Source: Thermohalobaculum sp045106875 (GTDB lineage Bacteria; Pseudomonadota; Alphaproteobacteria; Rhodobacterales; Rhodobacteraceae). Taken from it: DNA of 20,509 bases. The notes under the pieces were generated by a model. The model worked only from the letters and a program-made list of their open reading frames with translations, was not told the origin of the DNA and searched no databases. Shown here piece after piece: positions 1 to 7,391 of the stretch (its first letter is position 1; every line of letters starts with the position of its first letter). The stretch lies in NCBI GenBank assembly GCA_045106875.1, contig JBGCFK010000499.1, positions 1 to 20,509 of the forward strand, written 5' to 3'. Both the position numbers and the translations under genes were made by a program.

Positions 1-365
1 TGGATTGGGAGGGTGGCACCCGCATCGGGGTCTCGCTGGAGACCTTCAACAAGACCTGGTCCCGTCGCGTGCTGGGGCAGGGGGCCATGGTTCTGCTGAT
101 CACGGATGGGCTTGACCGGGATGATCCGGGCCGTCTGGAACGCGAGGCCGAGCGATTGCATCTGTCCGCTCGTCGGGTGATCTGGCTCAACCCGCTGCTG
201 CGTTGGGATGGATTCGAGGCCAAAGCCCAGGGCATCAAGGCCCTGCTGCCGCATGTGGACAGCTTCGTTTCCGCCCACAATATTGACAGCCTCGAAGCGC
301 TGGGCGACGTCATCTCGCGCGCGGATGAAAACGGCGAACGCGACCGCTTGTTGCGATCTCTCTGA
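1..365 (+). CDS. coxE: CoxE-like VWA-domain protein, C-terminal part (5' end outside window)
   Basis: The reading frame is open from the window edge (first whole codon at base 3) to the TGA at 363-365, giving about 120 C-terminal residues. The fragment begins DWEGGTRIGVSLETFN and continues through WSRRVLGQGAMVLLITDGLD, which is the hallmark end of the VWA fold in CoxE proteins: the TRIG segment, the arginine-rich helix and the hydrophobic strand before TDGLDR. CoxE proteins act with a MoxR-like AAA ATPase (CoxD) in maturing the active site of aerobic CO-dehydrogenase-type molybdenum hydroxylases. The downstream XdhC and molybdopterin genes fit that role. An internal ATG at 69 also opens this frame, but the homologous sequence upstream of it shows that 69 is not the true start. 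The real start lies outside the window. Family assignment is by motif recognition only. Confidence 0.85.
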   Translation, partial: DWEGGTRIGVSLETFNKTWSRRVLGQGAMVLLITDGLDRDDPGRLEREAERLHLSARRVIWLNPLLRWDGFEAKAQGIKALLPHVDSFVSAHNIDSLEALGDVISRADENGERDRLLRSL

Positions 366-380
366 CAACTCTTGAAAACT

Positions 381-396
381 TGTAACAACCGTTACA
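381..396. promoter_or_regulatory. Perfect inverted repeat TGTAAC-N4-GTTACA
   Basis: Six-base arms (381-386 and 391-396) are perfectly complementary around AACC, 15 bases after the coxE-like stop codon. The length and symmetry suit a dimeric repressor or activator site. It could equally be a small mRNA hairpin. The regulator is unknown, and chance occurrence is not excluded. Confidence 0.3.
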
Positions 397-560
397 GCCA
401 GCATCATGTCTGCGGCGTAAGGTGGACGCAGTTTCAGAGTTAGCCCATCCGCATTGTCAAGATAACGATGGGCATAGTCAGTGTTTCAAGGCCTGCTTGC
501 AGAGTATGTTTGTGTACCGTGGATGTCGGTGGCTTAGCGGAGCGGCATCGCTTAGTGTAC

Positions 561-586
561 CCGGCGGCGTGGGCCTTCGCCGCCGG
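561..586. terminator. GC-rich hairpin, possible terminator
   Basis: CCGGCGGCG at 561-569 pairs perfectly with CGCCGCCGG at 578-586 around an 8-base loop. The sequence after it (TCTTCCTTGTTGCC) is pyrimidine-rich but lacks a run of T. It lies about 195 bases after the coxE-like stop, so it may end a leaky transcript, be part of a small RNA, or serve no purpose. Confidence 0.35.
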
Positions 587-715
587 TCTTCCTTGTTGCC
601 TGCCGCTGCCGGAACAGCTTGGTCCTCAGCCGCAGTTTATTTTTGTCCGCTTGCCGTGCGGCGATTGCAGGCATACCTTCTGTGAAAGGTCGCTGAGCAC
701 GGAGATCGCCTATTC

Positions 716-1729
716 ATGGCCCATCACGACGATATCCCGCGCATCGCACTTGACTGGCACAAGGCCGGGTCAGGCGCGGCGTTGGCAACTGTCATCCAGA
801 CATGGGGGTCTGCGCCACGCCCCGTCGGCTCGCAACTGGCCGTGTCAGGGGCCGGTGAGATCATGGGGTCGGTATCTGGTGGTTGCGTTGAAGGCGCCGT
901 TATGGCCGAAGCGATTGAAGCGCTGGACGACGGGCGCTGCCGGATCCTTGAGTTCGGTGTTTCCGACGACGATGCCTTTGCGGTCGGATTGGCTTGTGGC
1001 GGAACCATCCGGGTGATGGTCGAACCTGTGGGACAGGGCTCAGGTCCAGGTGCTGATCTGCTGGAGCAGATTGTGAAGGCCCGTGAGGCGCGGAACGCTT
1101 TGGGCCTTGAAACTGACACCGAGGCATGGACGCGACGTTTGATCGGATATGAGGAAAGGCCGGAGGCGTTCGACGGTGATCGTTCCGGGTTCGATGATGC
1201 CGGATCGCGGTTTCTCTGGGTTTCCAATCCTGCGCTCCGTCTTGCCATTGTCGGCGGTGTGCACATTGCGCAGCCACTTTGCCAGATGGCGTGTTTGGCA
1301 GGATATGATGTCACACTGATCGACCCGCGTGAGGCGTTTGCATCCCCCGCTCGTTTCCCAGGGGAGACTTTGGTGCATGACTGGCCGGATGCTGCGCTGC
1401 TGAAGCATGGGCTTGATCACCGCACTGCGGTTGTGACGCTGACCCATGATCCGAAATTGGACGATCCGGCGCTTCAGGCAGCTTTAGGTGCCCCGGTGTT
1501 TTATATCGGCGCGCTTGGATCGACCCGGACACATGCCAAACGCGTCACACGATTGACCGAGGCGGGATTCTCCGCAGATCTGATTGCCCGCATAGACGCA
1601 CCCATCGGCGTGGATATTGGCGCCAAGTCCCCTTCTGAAATCGCTATCTCTGTGATGGCCGAATTGACCGAACGTCTGCGCCGTCCTGACACGCGCCCGG
1701 GTCGGGTTGCTCGAGAGGCGGCTGCGTGA
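716..1729 (+). CDS. xdhC: XdhC/CoxI family molybdenum-hydroxylase maturation protein
   Basis: This 337-residue protein has the two-part build of XdhC/CoxI proteins. The N-terminal XdhC_CoxI domain includes VSGGCVEG at residues 53-60, which carries the conserved cysteine, and a second conserved stretch GLACGG near 90-95. The C-terminal XdhC_C domain is Rossmann-like, with LAIVGGVHIAQP starting at residue 176, IDPREAF after it, and the IGALGSTRTHAKR signature near 263-275. XdhC proteins bind molybdopterin cofactor, promote its sulfuration and deliver it to xanthine-dehydrogenase or CO-dehydrogenase type enzymes in the cytoplasm. The ATG at 716 has GGAG at 701-704. The stop overlaps the GTG start of the next gene (GTGA), so the two are probably co-translated. 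Its position after a coxE-like gene suggests a cox-type client enzyme encoded upstream, although the exact client cannot be read from here. Confidence 0.95.
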   Translation: MAHHDDIPRIALDWHKAGSGAALATVIQTWGSAPRPVGSQLAVSGAGEIMGSVSGGCVEGAVMAEAIEALDDGRCRILEFGVSDDDAFAVGLACGGTIRVMVEPVGQGSGPGADLLEQIVKAREARNALGLETDTEAWTRRLIGYEERPEAFDGDRSGFDDAGSRFLWVSNPALRLAIVGGVHIAQPLCQMACLAGYDVTLIDPREAFASPARFPGETLVHDWPDAALLKHGLDHRTAVVTLTHDPKLDDPALQAALGAPVFYIGALGSTRTHAKRVTRLTEAGFSADLIARIDAPIGVDIGAKSPSEIAISVMAELTERLRRPDTRPGRVAREAAA

Positions 1730-3357
1730 AGTTCGGCCCGGTTCCCCTGGCCGAGGCCGAGGGTGCTTTGCTCGCGCACTCGCTTCGTCTTGAGGATGGT
1801 GTGCTCAAGAAGGGTCGCGCGCTGTCCCGCACCGATGTTGCAAGCCTTGCGCAAGCGGGCTTCGAGCAGGTTACTGTTGCGAAACCGGACGCTGATGACG
1901 TTCTTGAGGATGCCGCAGCTGCGCGCGTCGCTGCAGCTTTGGTTGCGGATCCGTCCGAATGCGGCGTCACGATCTCGGCACCATTCACTGGACGCGCAAA
2001 TGTCTATGCGCGGCAGGCCGGTGTACTTCTTCTGGATACGGATCGATTGGCAAAGCTCAATGCGATGGACGAGGCCCTGACCGTTGCGACATTGCCGAAC
2101 ATGTCCCGCGTCTCGGCGCGGCAGATGCTGGCAACCGTAAAGATCATTCCCTACGGACTGCCCGGTCAACTGGTCGCCGATGCAGAACAAGAATTGAAGG
2201 CAGCACACGCGTTGAAAGTGCATCCGTTCCAGATGCGCTCTGCTGATGTGATTTTGACGCGAACGCCCGGCATGTCCGACAAGGTTGTTGCGAAGGGTGG
2301 GGATGCTGTTCGCCAGCGGCTGCGCGCGCTTGGGTTTGATGATATTCGCGAACATGTGGTGCCGCATGTAACCGAGGTTGTCGCAGCCGAGCTTGGGAAG
2401 ACTTCCGCCGAGGTGGCGCTGATCCTAACCGGGTCGGCCACTTCAGATCGCGGTGATGTGGGGCCGGCTGCCCTGTGCGAGGCGGGTGGAGACGTGCTGC
2501 GCTTCGGAATGCCAGTCGATCCCGGTAATCTGCTGTTCCTTGGTCAGATTGCAGAGAGGCCCGTGATTGGACTTCCAGGTTGCGCCCGCTCCCCGAAACT
2601 GAACGGAGCCGATTGGGTGCTGGAACGCATCGCCGCGGGCCTTCAGGTTACCAGTGCCGATATTGCGGCTATGGGCGTTGGTGGGTTGTTGAAGGAGATT
2701 CCCTCGCGTCCGCAACCCCGTGCAGGCGGCGCGGCAGCACCGCAACGCCCGTTTGTGGTGGCAGTGCTGCTGGCAGCCGGAGCCTCTTCGCGCATGGGCA
2801 ACCGTGACAAGCTGGTCGAACTGGTTGATGGCAAACCATTGCTTCTGGTCTTGGCCGAGCGCTTGTTGCAGAGCGCGGCGGATGAGGTCATCTGTGTACT
2901 CCCGCCGGATCGTATTGACCGCAGCGCAGTGCTTTCTGGCGTGGATGTCCAAAGTGTGACCAACGCACGTGCAGCCGAAGGGATGGGCACGTCCATTGCA
3001 GCGGGTATAACAGCACTACCTCCCGAAACAGATGCGGCGGTTATTGTGCTTGGCGATATGCCCGAGATCGCAGCAGAAGATATTGACCGGCTTATCGCTG
3101 CCTTCGACCCAAGCGAAGACCGGGCAATTGTGCGTGCAGTTGGGCCTGATGGTCGCGCTGGACATCCGGTGCTGTTCGGGCGGCGGTTCTTCGAGGCGCT
3201 TGGCGCGCTAGAGGGAGATCAGGGTGCGCGCCCGGTTCTTGCTGAAAATGCCGAGTTCGTAACGGATGTGTTGTTGTCCGGCGATGCGGCGCATACTGAC
3301 TTGGATACGCCCGAAGACTGGGCCGATTGGCGTGCAAAGTCCGAGGCTAGCGGCTGA
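1726..3357 (+). CDS. Fused molybdopterin-binding / MobA-like nucleotidyltransferase
   Basis: This 543-residue protein starts with GTG overlapping the xdhC stop by four bases. Residues about 1-325 resemble the MoeA/MoCF-type molybdopterin-binding fold, including ILTGSATSDRGDVGP and a GLPGCARSPKLNGADW segment near its end. A proline/alanine-rich linker leads to a MobA/MocA-like NTP transferase from about residue 342. There the nucleotide-binding loop is LLAAGASSRMG (347-358 region), the metal-binding motif is GDMP at 443-446, and GHPVLFG, GDQGARP and the closing DLDTPEDW follow. MocA-type enzymes add CMP to molybdopterin to make the cytosine dinucleotide cofactor of CO-dehydrogenase-type hydroxylases. 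That activity is inferred here from motifs and from xdhC linkage. The tail overlaps the convergent 609-residue gene by 11 bases. This two-domain fusion is, to my knowledge, recurrent in alphaproteobacteria. Confidence 0.9.
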   Translation: MKFGPVPLAEAEGALLAHSLRLEDGVLKKGRALSRTDVASLAQAGFEQVTVAKPDADDVLEDAAAARVAAALVADPSECGVTISAPFTGRANVYARQAGVLLLDTDRLAKLNAMDEALTVATLPNMSRVSARQMLATVKIIPYGLPGQLVADAEQELKAAHALKVHPFQMRSADVILTRTPGMSDKVVAKGGDAVRQRLRALGFDDIREHVVPHVTEVVAAELGKTSAEVALILTGSATSDRGDVGPAALCEAGGDVLRFGMPVDPGNLLFLGQIAERPVIGLPGCARSPKLNGADWVLERIAAGLQVTSADIAAMGVGGLLKEIPSRPQPRAGGAAAPQRPFVVAVLLAAGASSRMGNRDKLVELVDGKPLLLVLAERLLQSAADEVICVLPPDRIDRSAVLSGVDVQSVTNARAAEGMGTSIAAGITALPPETDAAVIVLGDMPEIAAEDIDRLIAAFDPSEDRAIVRAVGPDGRAGHPVLFGRRFFEALGALEGDQGARPVLAENAEFVTDVLLSGDAAHTDLDTPEDWADWRAKSEASG

Positions 3358-5176
3358 CCAACATCAAAGTCCGGTTCTGACCACGGCGGCTGAGGCGCAA
3401 AGTCTCGCGCCCGATCGCGCTCACCCGCCAGCCATCGACCACATCACCGCGAGAGACTTTCTGATACCCGCCACTGCGCAACCGGACAAGCGCCTGCCTG
3501 CCCTTGGTTCCGTGGAGAACGCCGATGAGGTTTGTCTCGCCCATGTTCAAACCGGTTTCGACAGCGGCGGTCCGCACGGATCGGGGTGCGTTGTCGCGAA
3601 GTGCCGTGCTGGAGGGTTGTTTGAGAACAGGCTTGGCTTCCAGTCCCTCAGGCCTTACGCGCGGCTTCGGCGCTGAAAGGGCTGCAAATTTGGTAGGAGT
3701 CTCGTCAACTTCCTCGCTCACTTCGGGTGGAGCGGGCTTGGCATCCGGCACGACGAGGCTGGCGGTCGGTTGTGCTGCTGTGTGGTCCGGTTTGGGCGCG
3801 GCAGAAGGAAGTGGAGCTTCCTGGGATTCGGCTGGTGCGGTGCCGTCTGCCTGTTGCTTGTCGGCTGTTTGCAGGGCTGTTTTCACTGGCCGCGGCAATG
3901 GTGGCAGATTGATGTTTTGCGGTGCAAGGGCTGTAGGCTTGAAGTTGTCATCATTCGCCGCTTGCTCGGCTTCCTGAACTGGGGCCTCGAGCAAGGTCTT
4001 CGGGTCGATCTGTGGGCTCTGAGCGTTCTCTGGGATCCTTGCAGGGCTAGGTTGCGTCCTTGGCAATGTGGCTGCCACCAGCGAGCCGCTTTCAGCCTCG
4101 GACGCGATCGGTTCTGCGGGCTCGATGCGGCGGCGTTTTGGCGTCTTGGCTAGTGTTTTGCCTTCGCTTCTCACCGCGTCCAACGCGTTGCGCATCAGAT
4201 CGACGGGACGCCGCTTTGGGATCACTGCCGTCAGTGTCAAGCGTCCCGGTCGTGCCCGCTGTGGCAAGCGGGGCGCCGAACCGACTTTGAGGCGCGGACG
4301 GGTCTTGGGAATTGGCAGTTCTGGGGCTCCTGCGAGATGTACAGGTGCGCCGCGTTGCTCGGTCAGCATCGAGCGGCCCGGGTCGATGGTGACGATAGCC
4401 CGTTGTATTGCGAGCATCTGGGCAGAACCGGCTCCCACGGGGCGAAGCGGCGCAGGCGGCATGACCGGAGGTCGGTCTTCGACCTGCATTAAGGCGAACA
4501 TCAAATTGCTGTCGGCGTTTTTGACCGTTGGTACAACAAGCGGCTCGACAACCTGACTGATGGCATAGATGCCAAGCAGCGCCGCCGCTCCGACGCAAGC
4601 TGCTAGCCCGACCGACGCTGCACGGCGCGCCAGGCGCACTGGTGCAGGCTCGGGCACGCGGAAAATCGGACCGGCTGGGGCAAACGTCGCTGCTTCGACG
4701 CGTGTCGAGACAGCACCCGGTACAAAGCCCCATTTTCGCGCATATTCCCTTGCCTCAACGACCGTCTGGCAGAGCGCGCCCAAAACCTTGGTTGGCTGCC
4801 CGTTCTCGCGCGGCCCAAGGGCAATCATCAGATCCTTGGCCGCATAGGGGGTCTCGTCCGCCAGTCTTGCGCGCGCCTGGAAACGGGCATCCGGGTCATT
4901 GGCTGGCAGGTCGTATGAACGGACCAGAACCTGTTCGGGCGGCAACCAGAGTGTAATCGGGCTGGCCGACTCGTGTCTGACCCGCGCCTCCATTCTCAAG
5001 TTCGAAAGCTGGTCGAGGAAATCGGGTGTATCTGTAGGCACAGCTGCAATCGCGTGCCAGCTTCCATCCCGTGCAACCTCGCAAAGGGTGACAGCGTCAT
5101 TGGTCAGATCCAGCGCGAGCTTGCTTGTGGAAGGGCCGACGCGCCCTAGCTCTGCAACTCTTGTACGCTTGATCAC
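3347..5176 (-). CDS. Bitopic GspL/PilM-like and PilP/GspC-like fusion protein
   Basis: This 609-residue protein has a GTG start at 5176 preceded by a strong Shine-Dalgarno (GAAGGAGAGG, on the minus strand). Residues 15-165 look like a GspL/PilM actin-like fragment: an ALDLTNDAVTLCEV opening, then ITLWLPPEQVLVRSYDLP near 74-91. A single membrane helix spans about 187-209. A long proline/alanine/lysine-rich stretch (about 245-540) follows, then a compact C-terminal domain of about 65 residues (545-609) with LIGVLHGTKGRQALVRL and GDVVDGWRVSAIG. That domain resembles the PilP/GspC homology region, which in known systems docks onto the secretin from the periplasm. The inferred topology is N-terminus in the cytoplasm, rod-like linker and docking domain in the periplasm. 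No other pilus or type II secretion gene is in the window. The nearest neighbours are the Mo-cofactor genes (convergent) and the deacetylase (divergent). Its function is unproven. Confidence 0.75.
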   Translation of the reverse strand: MIKRTRVAELGRVGPSTSKLALDLTNDAVTLCEVARDGSWHAIAAVPTDTPDFLDQLSNLRMEARVRHESASPITLWLPPEQVLVRSYDLPANDPDARFQARARLADETPYAAKDLMIALGPRENGQPTKVLGALCQTVVEAREYARKWGFVPGAVSTRVEAATFAPAGPIFRVPEPAPVRLARRAASVGLAACVGAAALLGIYAISQVVEPLVVPTVKNADSNLMFALMQVEDRPPVMPPAPLRPVGAGSAQMLAIQRAIVTIDPGRSMLTEQRGAPVHLAGAPELPIPKTRPRLKVGSAPRLPQRARPGRLTLTAVIPKRRPVDLMRNALDAVRSEGKTLAKTPKRRRIEPAEPIASEAESGSLVAATLPRTQPSPARIPENAQSPQIDPKTLLEAPVQEAEQAANDDNFKPTALAPQNINLPPLPRPVKTALQTADKQQADGTAPAESQEAPLPSAAPKPDHTAAQPTASLVVPDAKPAPPEVSEEVDETPTKFAALSAPKPRVRPEGLEAKPVLKQPSSTALRDNAPRSVRTAAVETGLNMGETNLIGVLHGTKGRQALVRLRSGGYQKVSRGDVVDGWRVSAIGRETLRLSRRGQNRTLMLVSR

Positions 5177-5194
5177 GTGTCCTCTCCTTCACCG

Positions 5195-5290
5195 AACCGC
5201 CAACGCCTTACGTCGCGACTGTTCCCCCTAACTCACTATACAGAATTCTCGCTAAGCCAGTACCCCAACATCGGGAAGAGTTTGGCGGTT
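5195..5290. repeat. Nine-base inverted repeat in the divergent intergenic region
   Basis: AACCGCCAA at 5195-5203 is perfectly complementary to TTGGCGGTT at 5282-5290, and the flanks extend the match imperfectly (CCGAA/TTCGG). The arms bracket most of the 212-base gap between the divergent 609-residue gene and the deacetylase gene, where both promoters must lie if they have their own. It could be a looped operator pair, but nine bases over this distance may also be chance. Confidence 0.25.
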
Positions 5291-5388
5291 TCGGGGCGGG
5301 TGCCTGCATGCGGTCGAAGTCATTGGTGGAAATTGCATTTTGGGATGCTGTGCTTGACCGCGCTGGGCTGGTCTGGCCATGTCGCGAG

Positions 5389-6303
5389 ATGCTGCCAATC
5401 ATCTATCATCCGGACTATCAGGCCCCATTGAGAGCGAATCATCGTTTTCCGATGTCCAAATATGGCTATCTTCACAGAGCCTTGACTGTGCGCGGTCTGG
5501 TGTCGCCGGGTAGCTTTCTTTCGCCTGCTCCGGCACCGACGCGCGTACTGGAACTGGCGCATGATGCCGCTTATGTGACGAGGGTTTTGGATCTTGCGCT
5601 CGATCCGGCCGAGGTTCGCCGTATCGGCTTGCCTTGTACGGAACGTGTTGTACGCCGAAGTCGCTTGTCGGCAGCAGGCACACAATTGGCTGCCTGGATG
5701 GCGTTGGAGCGCGGGATTGCATGCAACATGGCTGGTGGATCGCACCATGCGGGCCCGATAGCGGGTGCTGGGTTCTGTATCTTCAACGATGTGGCTGTGG
5801 CAGCGCTTGGCTTGCTGAACCAGGGCGTGACACCCCCAATTCTCGTCATCGATGCCGATGTGCATCAGGGAGATGGAACGGCAGAGATTTTCGCTGATGA
5901 TAGCAGGGTTTTCACATTGTCGATCCATGCCCAGCACAACTATCCAGCGAGGAAGGCCCGGTCGGACATGGATGTCGCATTGCCGGATGGAACCGACGAC
6001 AAGACCTATCTGGATGCGTTTCTGGTCGCCATTGAAACTGCATTCGAGCGCGCGCAGCCGCGCCTCGTCTTTTACAATGCTGGTGTGGATGTCCATGTTC
6101 AGGACAAACTTGGAAGACTGGCGCTGTCTGACGACGGGATCCGTGCACGAGATGCTTTGGTGTTCAGTTACGTTCGCGCTCATAACGTCCCGGTTGTAGG
6201 TGTGATCGGGGGTGGATATTCGGATGAGCCTGATGCGCTGGCCGCGCGCCACGCGATTTTGTTCGAGGAAGCAGCGCGAGCAGCCGAAACGGCCAGCCAA
6301 TGA
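5389..6303 (+). CDS. Histone-deacetylase-family zinc amidohydrolase
   Basis: I start this 304-residue protein at ATG 5389 (MLPIIYHPDYQAP), because homologous sequence begins there. The open frame extends back to 5308, but those 27 residues look unrelated. All features of the arginase/deacetylase fold are visible: HRFPMSKY near residues 18-25, the histidine pair in GGSHHAGP (H119, H120), GAGFCIFND, the metal-binding DADVHQGDG (D157, H159), YNAGVDVH (D234), and the catalytic tyrosine in GGGYSDE (Y277). The pattern resembles the HDAC11-like and bacterial acetoin-utilisation/acetylpolyamine amidohydrolase branch. The substrate may be acetyl-lysine or an acetylated small molecule and cannot be decided from sequence. 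It is divergent from the 609-residue gene and convergent with fliG, 26 bases away, so it is probably not part of the flagellar operon. Confidence 0.93.
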   Translation: MLPIIYHPDYQAPLRANHRFPMSKYGYLHRALTVRGLVSPGSFLSPAPAPTRVLELAHDAAYVTRVLDLALDPAEVRRIGLPCTERVVRRSRLSAAGTQLAAWMALERGIACNMAGGSHHAGPIAGAGFCIFNDVAVAALGLLNQGVTPPILVIDADVHQGDGTAEIFADDSRVFTLSIHAQHNYPARKARSDMDVALPDGTDDKTYLDAFLVAIETAFERAQPRLVFYNAGVDVHVQDKLGRLALSDDGIRARDALVFSYVRAHNVPVVGVIGGGYSDEPDALAARHAILFEEAARAAETASQ

Positions 6304-6329
6304 CGTGTCACTTTTCGGGCTTGTAAGAC

Positions 6330-7391
6330 TTATTCTTCTATGGTCGATAGCTTCAATTGGCCTGTTGCCTCCATTTCCTTGATAGTGCGCAGGACAGCGT
6401 TTTGGGCATCTTCGGCTTCGCGGATCTTGACCTTGTCCATTTCGCCAAGCGCCTCGCGAAACTGCTCGGCCATGCGGCTTGAGATGCTCGTGAGGATGAA
6501 TTCCGCAGTTGCCGGCGCGTTCTGCTCGGCACCTTTGAGGGCCCTCATCAGTTCATCCTGTTCCACCAGCCGGACAATCGCGGCGACATCCCGCTTCTCT
6601 ACCCGATCCTGGATGTCTTCAAACGTGAACATGCTGCGCCTGACAGAATCAGCCAGTTCGGGCTGAGTGTCGTCCAGAAAACTCAGAACAGCTTGCCTGA
6701 TCTCACCTGATGTGAAGTTCATGATCGTGCCGATGCGCTCCGCCGGTTTGAAATTCCCGCCGCCGCCCTTGTGCGTCGCCAAGAAGTCTTCGCTGACCGA
6801 GCAACCTATCGCCTCGATCACGTTCTGATCCAGAGTTGCAGCTTTTGTCAGACCAAAAACGATCTCACGTGCCCGCTCGGCTTCAATTCTGCCAAGAATT
6901 TGAGCGGCCTGCTCTGCCGAGAGCTTCGAGAGGACGACCGCAGCGGTTTGTGGATGCTCGCGGGTCAAAAACTCGGCCAGTGCCTGTTCATCGACAACGG
7001 CCAGTTTTTTCCAGACATTTGATGCGGATGGCGCGTCTACTTCATCAAGAATATTGGTCAACAATGCTTCTGCAACGTAGTCCTTCAGCATTTCCCGGGC
7101 CTTCGAGAGACCTCCATTTACCGTTTCATCCAACCGGTCCAGTTCATACAGAAACTCTTTGATCGTTGCGTGCACCATTTCGGGCTCGACCTTACGCAGC
7201 TTTGACATTGCTCCTGCGAAACGTCGCAACGTGTTTTCGGACATCTGTTCCAGCAGCGGGCCGGCCCCATCTGCGCCAAGAATACCGATGATGATCGCTG
7301 CCTTCTGTGCCTTTGTCAGGCTTTCTGTGGCATTGGCGTTTGTGGCCGGTACTTGAGCGACTTTAGGAGCGAAAGCGGTGAGTTCGGTCAT
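6330..7391 (-). CDS. fliG: Flagellar motor switch protein FliG
   Basis: I take the start at 7391 (MTELTAFAPK), which makes a 353-residue protein of normal FliG length whose ATG overlaps the fliP stop as ATGA. The frame is open 14 codons further upstream, but that extension lies inside fliP and looks unrelated. The N-terminal FliF-binding domain begins with LTKAQKAAIIIGILGADGAG (about 25-44). The middle domain carries the EHPQ motif at 145-148, used for contact with FliM. The C-terminal torque domain has the FTFEDIQD segment, ALKGAEQ and SSRMAEQFREAL, which line up with the charged stator-facing helix of enterobacterial FliG. FliG forms the cytoplasmic C-ring and couples stator motion to rotation. 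It is the last gene of the fliF-fliH-fliN-fliP-fliG operon, an unusual place compared with the enteric order where it directly follows fliF. Confidence 0.96.
   Translation of the reverse strand: MTELTAFAPKVAQVPATNANATESLTKAQKAAIIIGILGADGAGPLLEQMSENTLRRFAGAMSKLRKVEPEMVHATIKEFLYELDRLDETVNGGLSKAREMLKDYVAEALLTNILDEVDAPSASNVWKKLAVVDEQALAEFLTREHPQTAAVVLSKLSAEQAAQILGRIEAERAREIVFGLTKAATLDQNVIEAIGCSVSEDFLATHKGGGGNFKPAERIGTIMNFTSGEIRQAVLSFLDDTQPELADSVRRSMFTFEDIQDRVEKRDVAAIVRLVEQDELMRALKGAEQNAPATAEFILTSISSRMAEQFREALGEMDKVKIREAEDAQNAVLRTIKEMEATGQLKLSTIEE

Larger units (their letters stand above)
366..715. other. Gap of 350 bases between coxE-like and xdhC genes
   Basis: I see no convincing gene here. 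Open frames of 87 and 182 codons cross the region, but they show no recognisable motif, and the longer one runs out of frame into xdhC. The region holds a short perfect palindromic site just after the coxE stop and a GC-rich hairpin at 561-586, both listed separately. The xdhC start at 716 is preceded by GGAG at 701-704 (spacing 11). A promoter for xdhC or a small RNA could lie here, but nothing I can read proves either. Confidence 0.5.

Noticed and set aside
468..1016. Open frame of 182 codons on the + strand overlapping the xdhC start
   Set aside because: No recognisable motif, poor start context, and more than half lies out of frame inside xdhC, whose conserved motifs are unmistakable.
1501..2367. 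Open frame of 288 codons on the - strand
   Set aside because: Antisense to xdhC and the molybdopterin fusion gene, with a composition rich in Arg, Cys and His typical of a shadow frame.
4092..4733. Open frame of 213 codons on the - strand
   Set aside because: Out-of-frame shadow inside the 609-residue gene, with no motif and a low-complexity Arg/Ser/Thr-rich composition.
5320..6300. Open frame of 326 codons on the - strand
   Set aside because: It is the antisense of the deacetylase gene; the + strand has all catalytic motifs and this frame has none.
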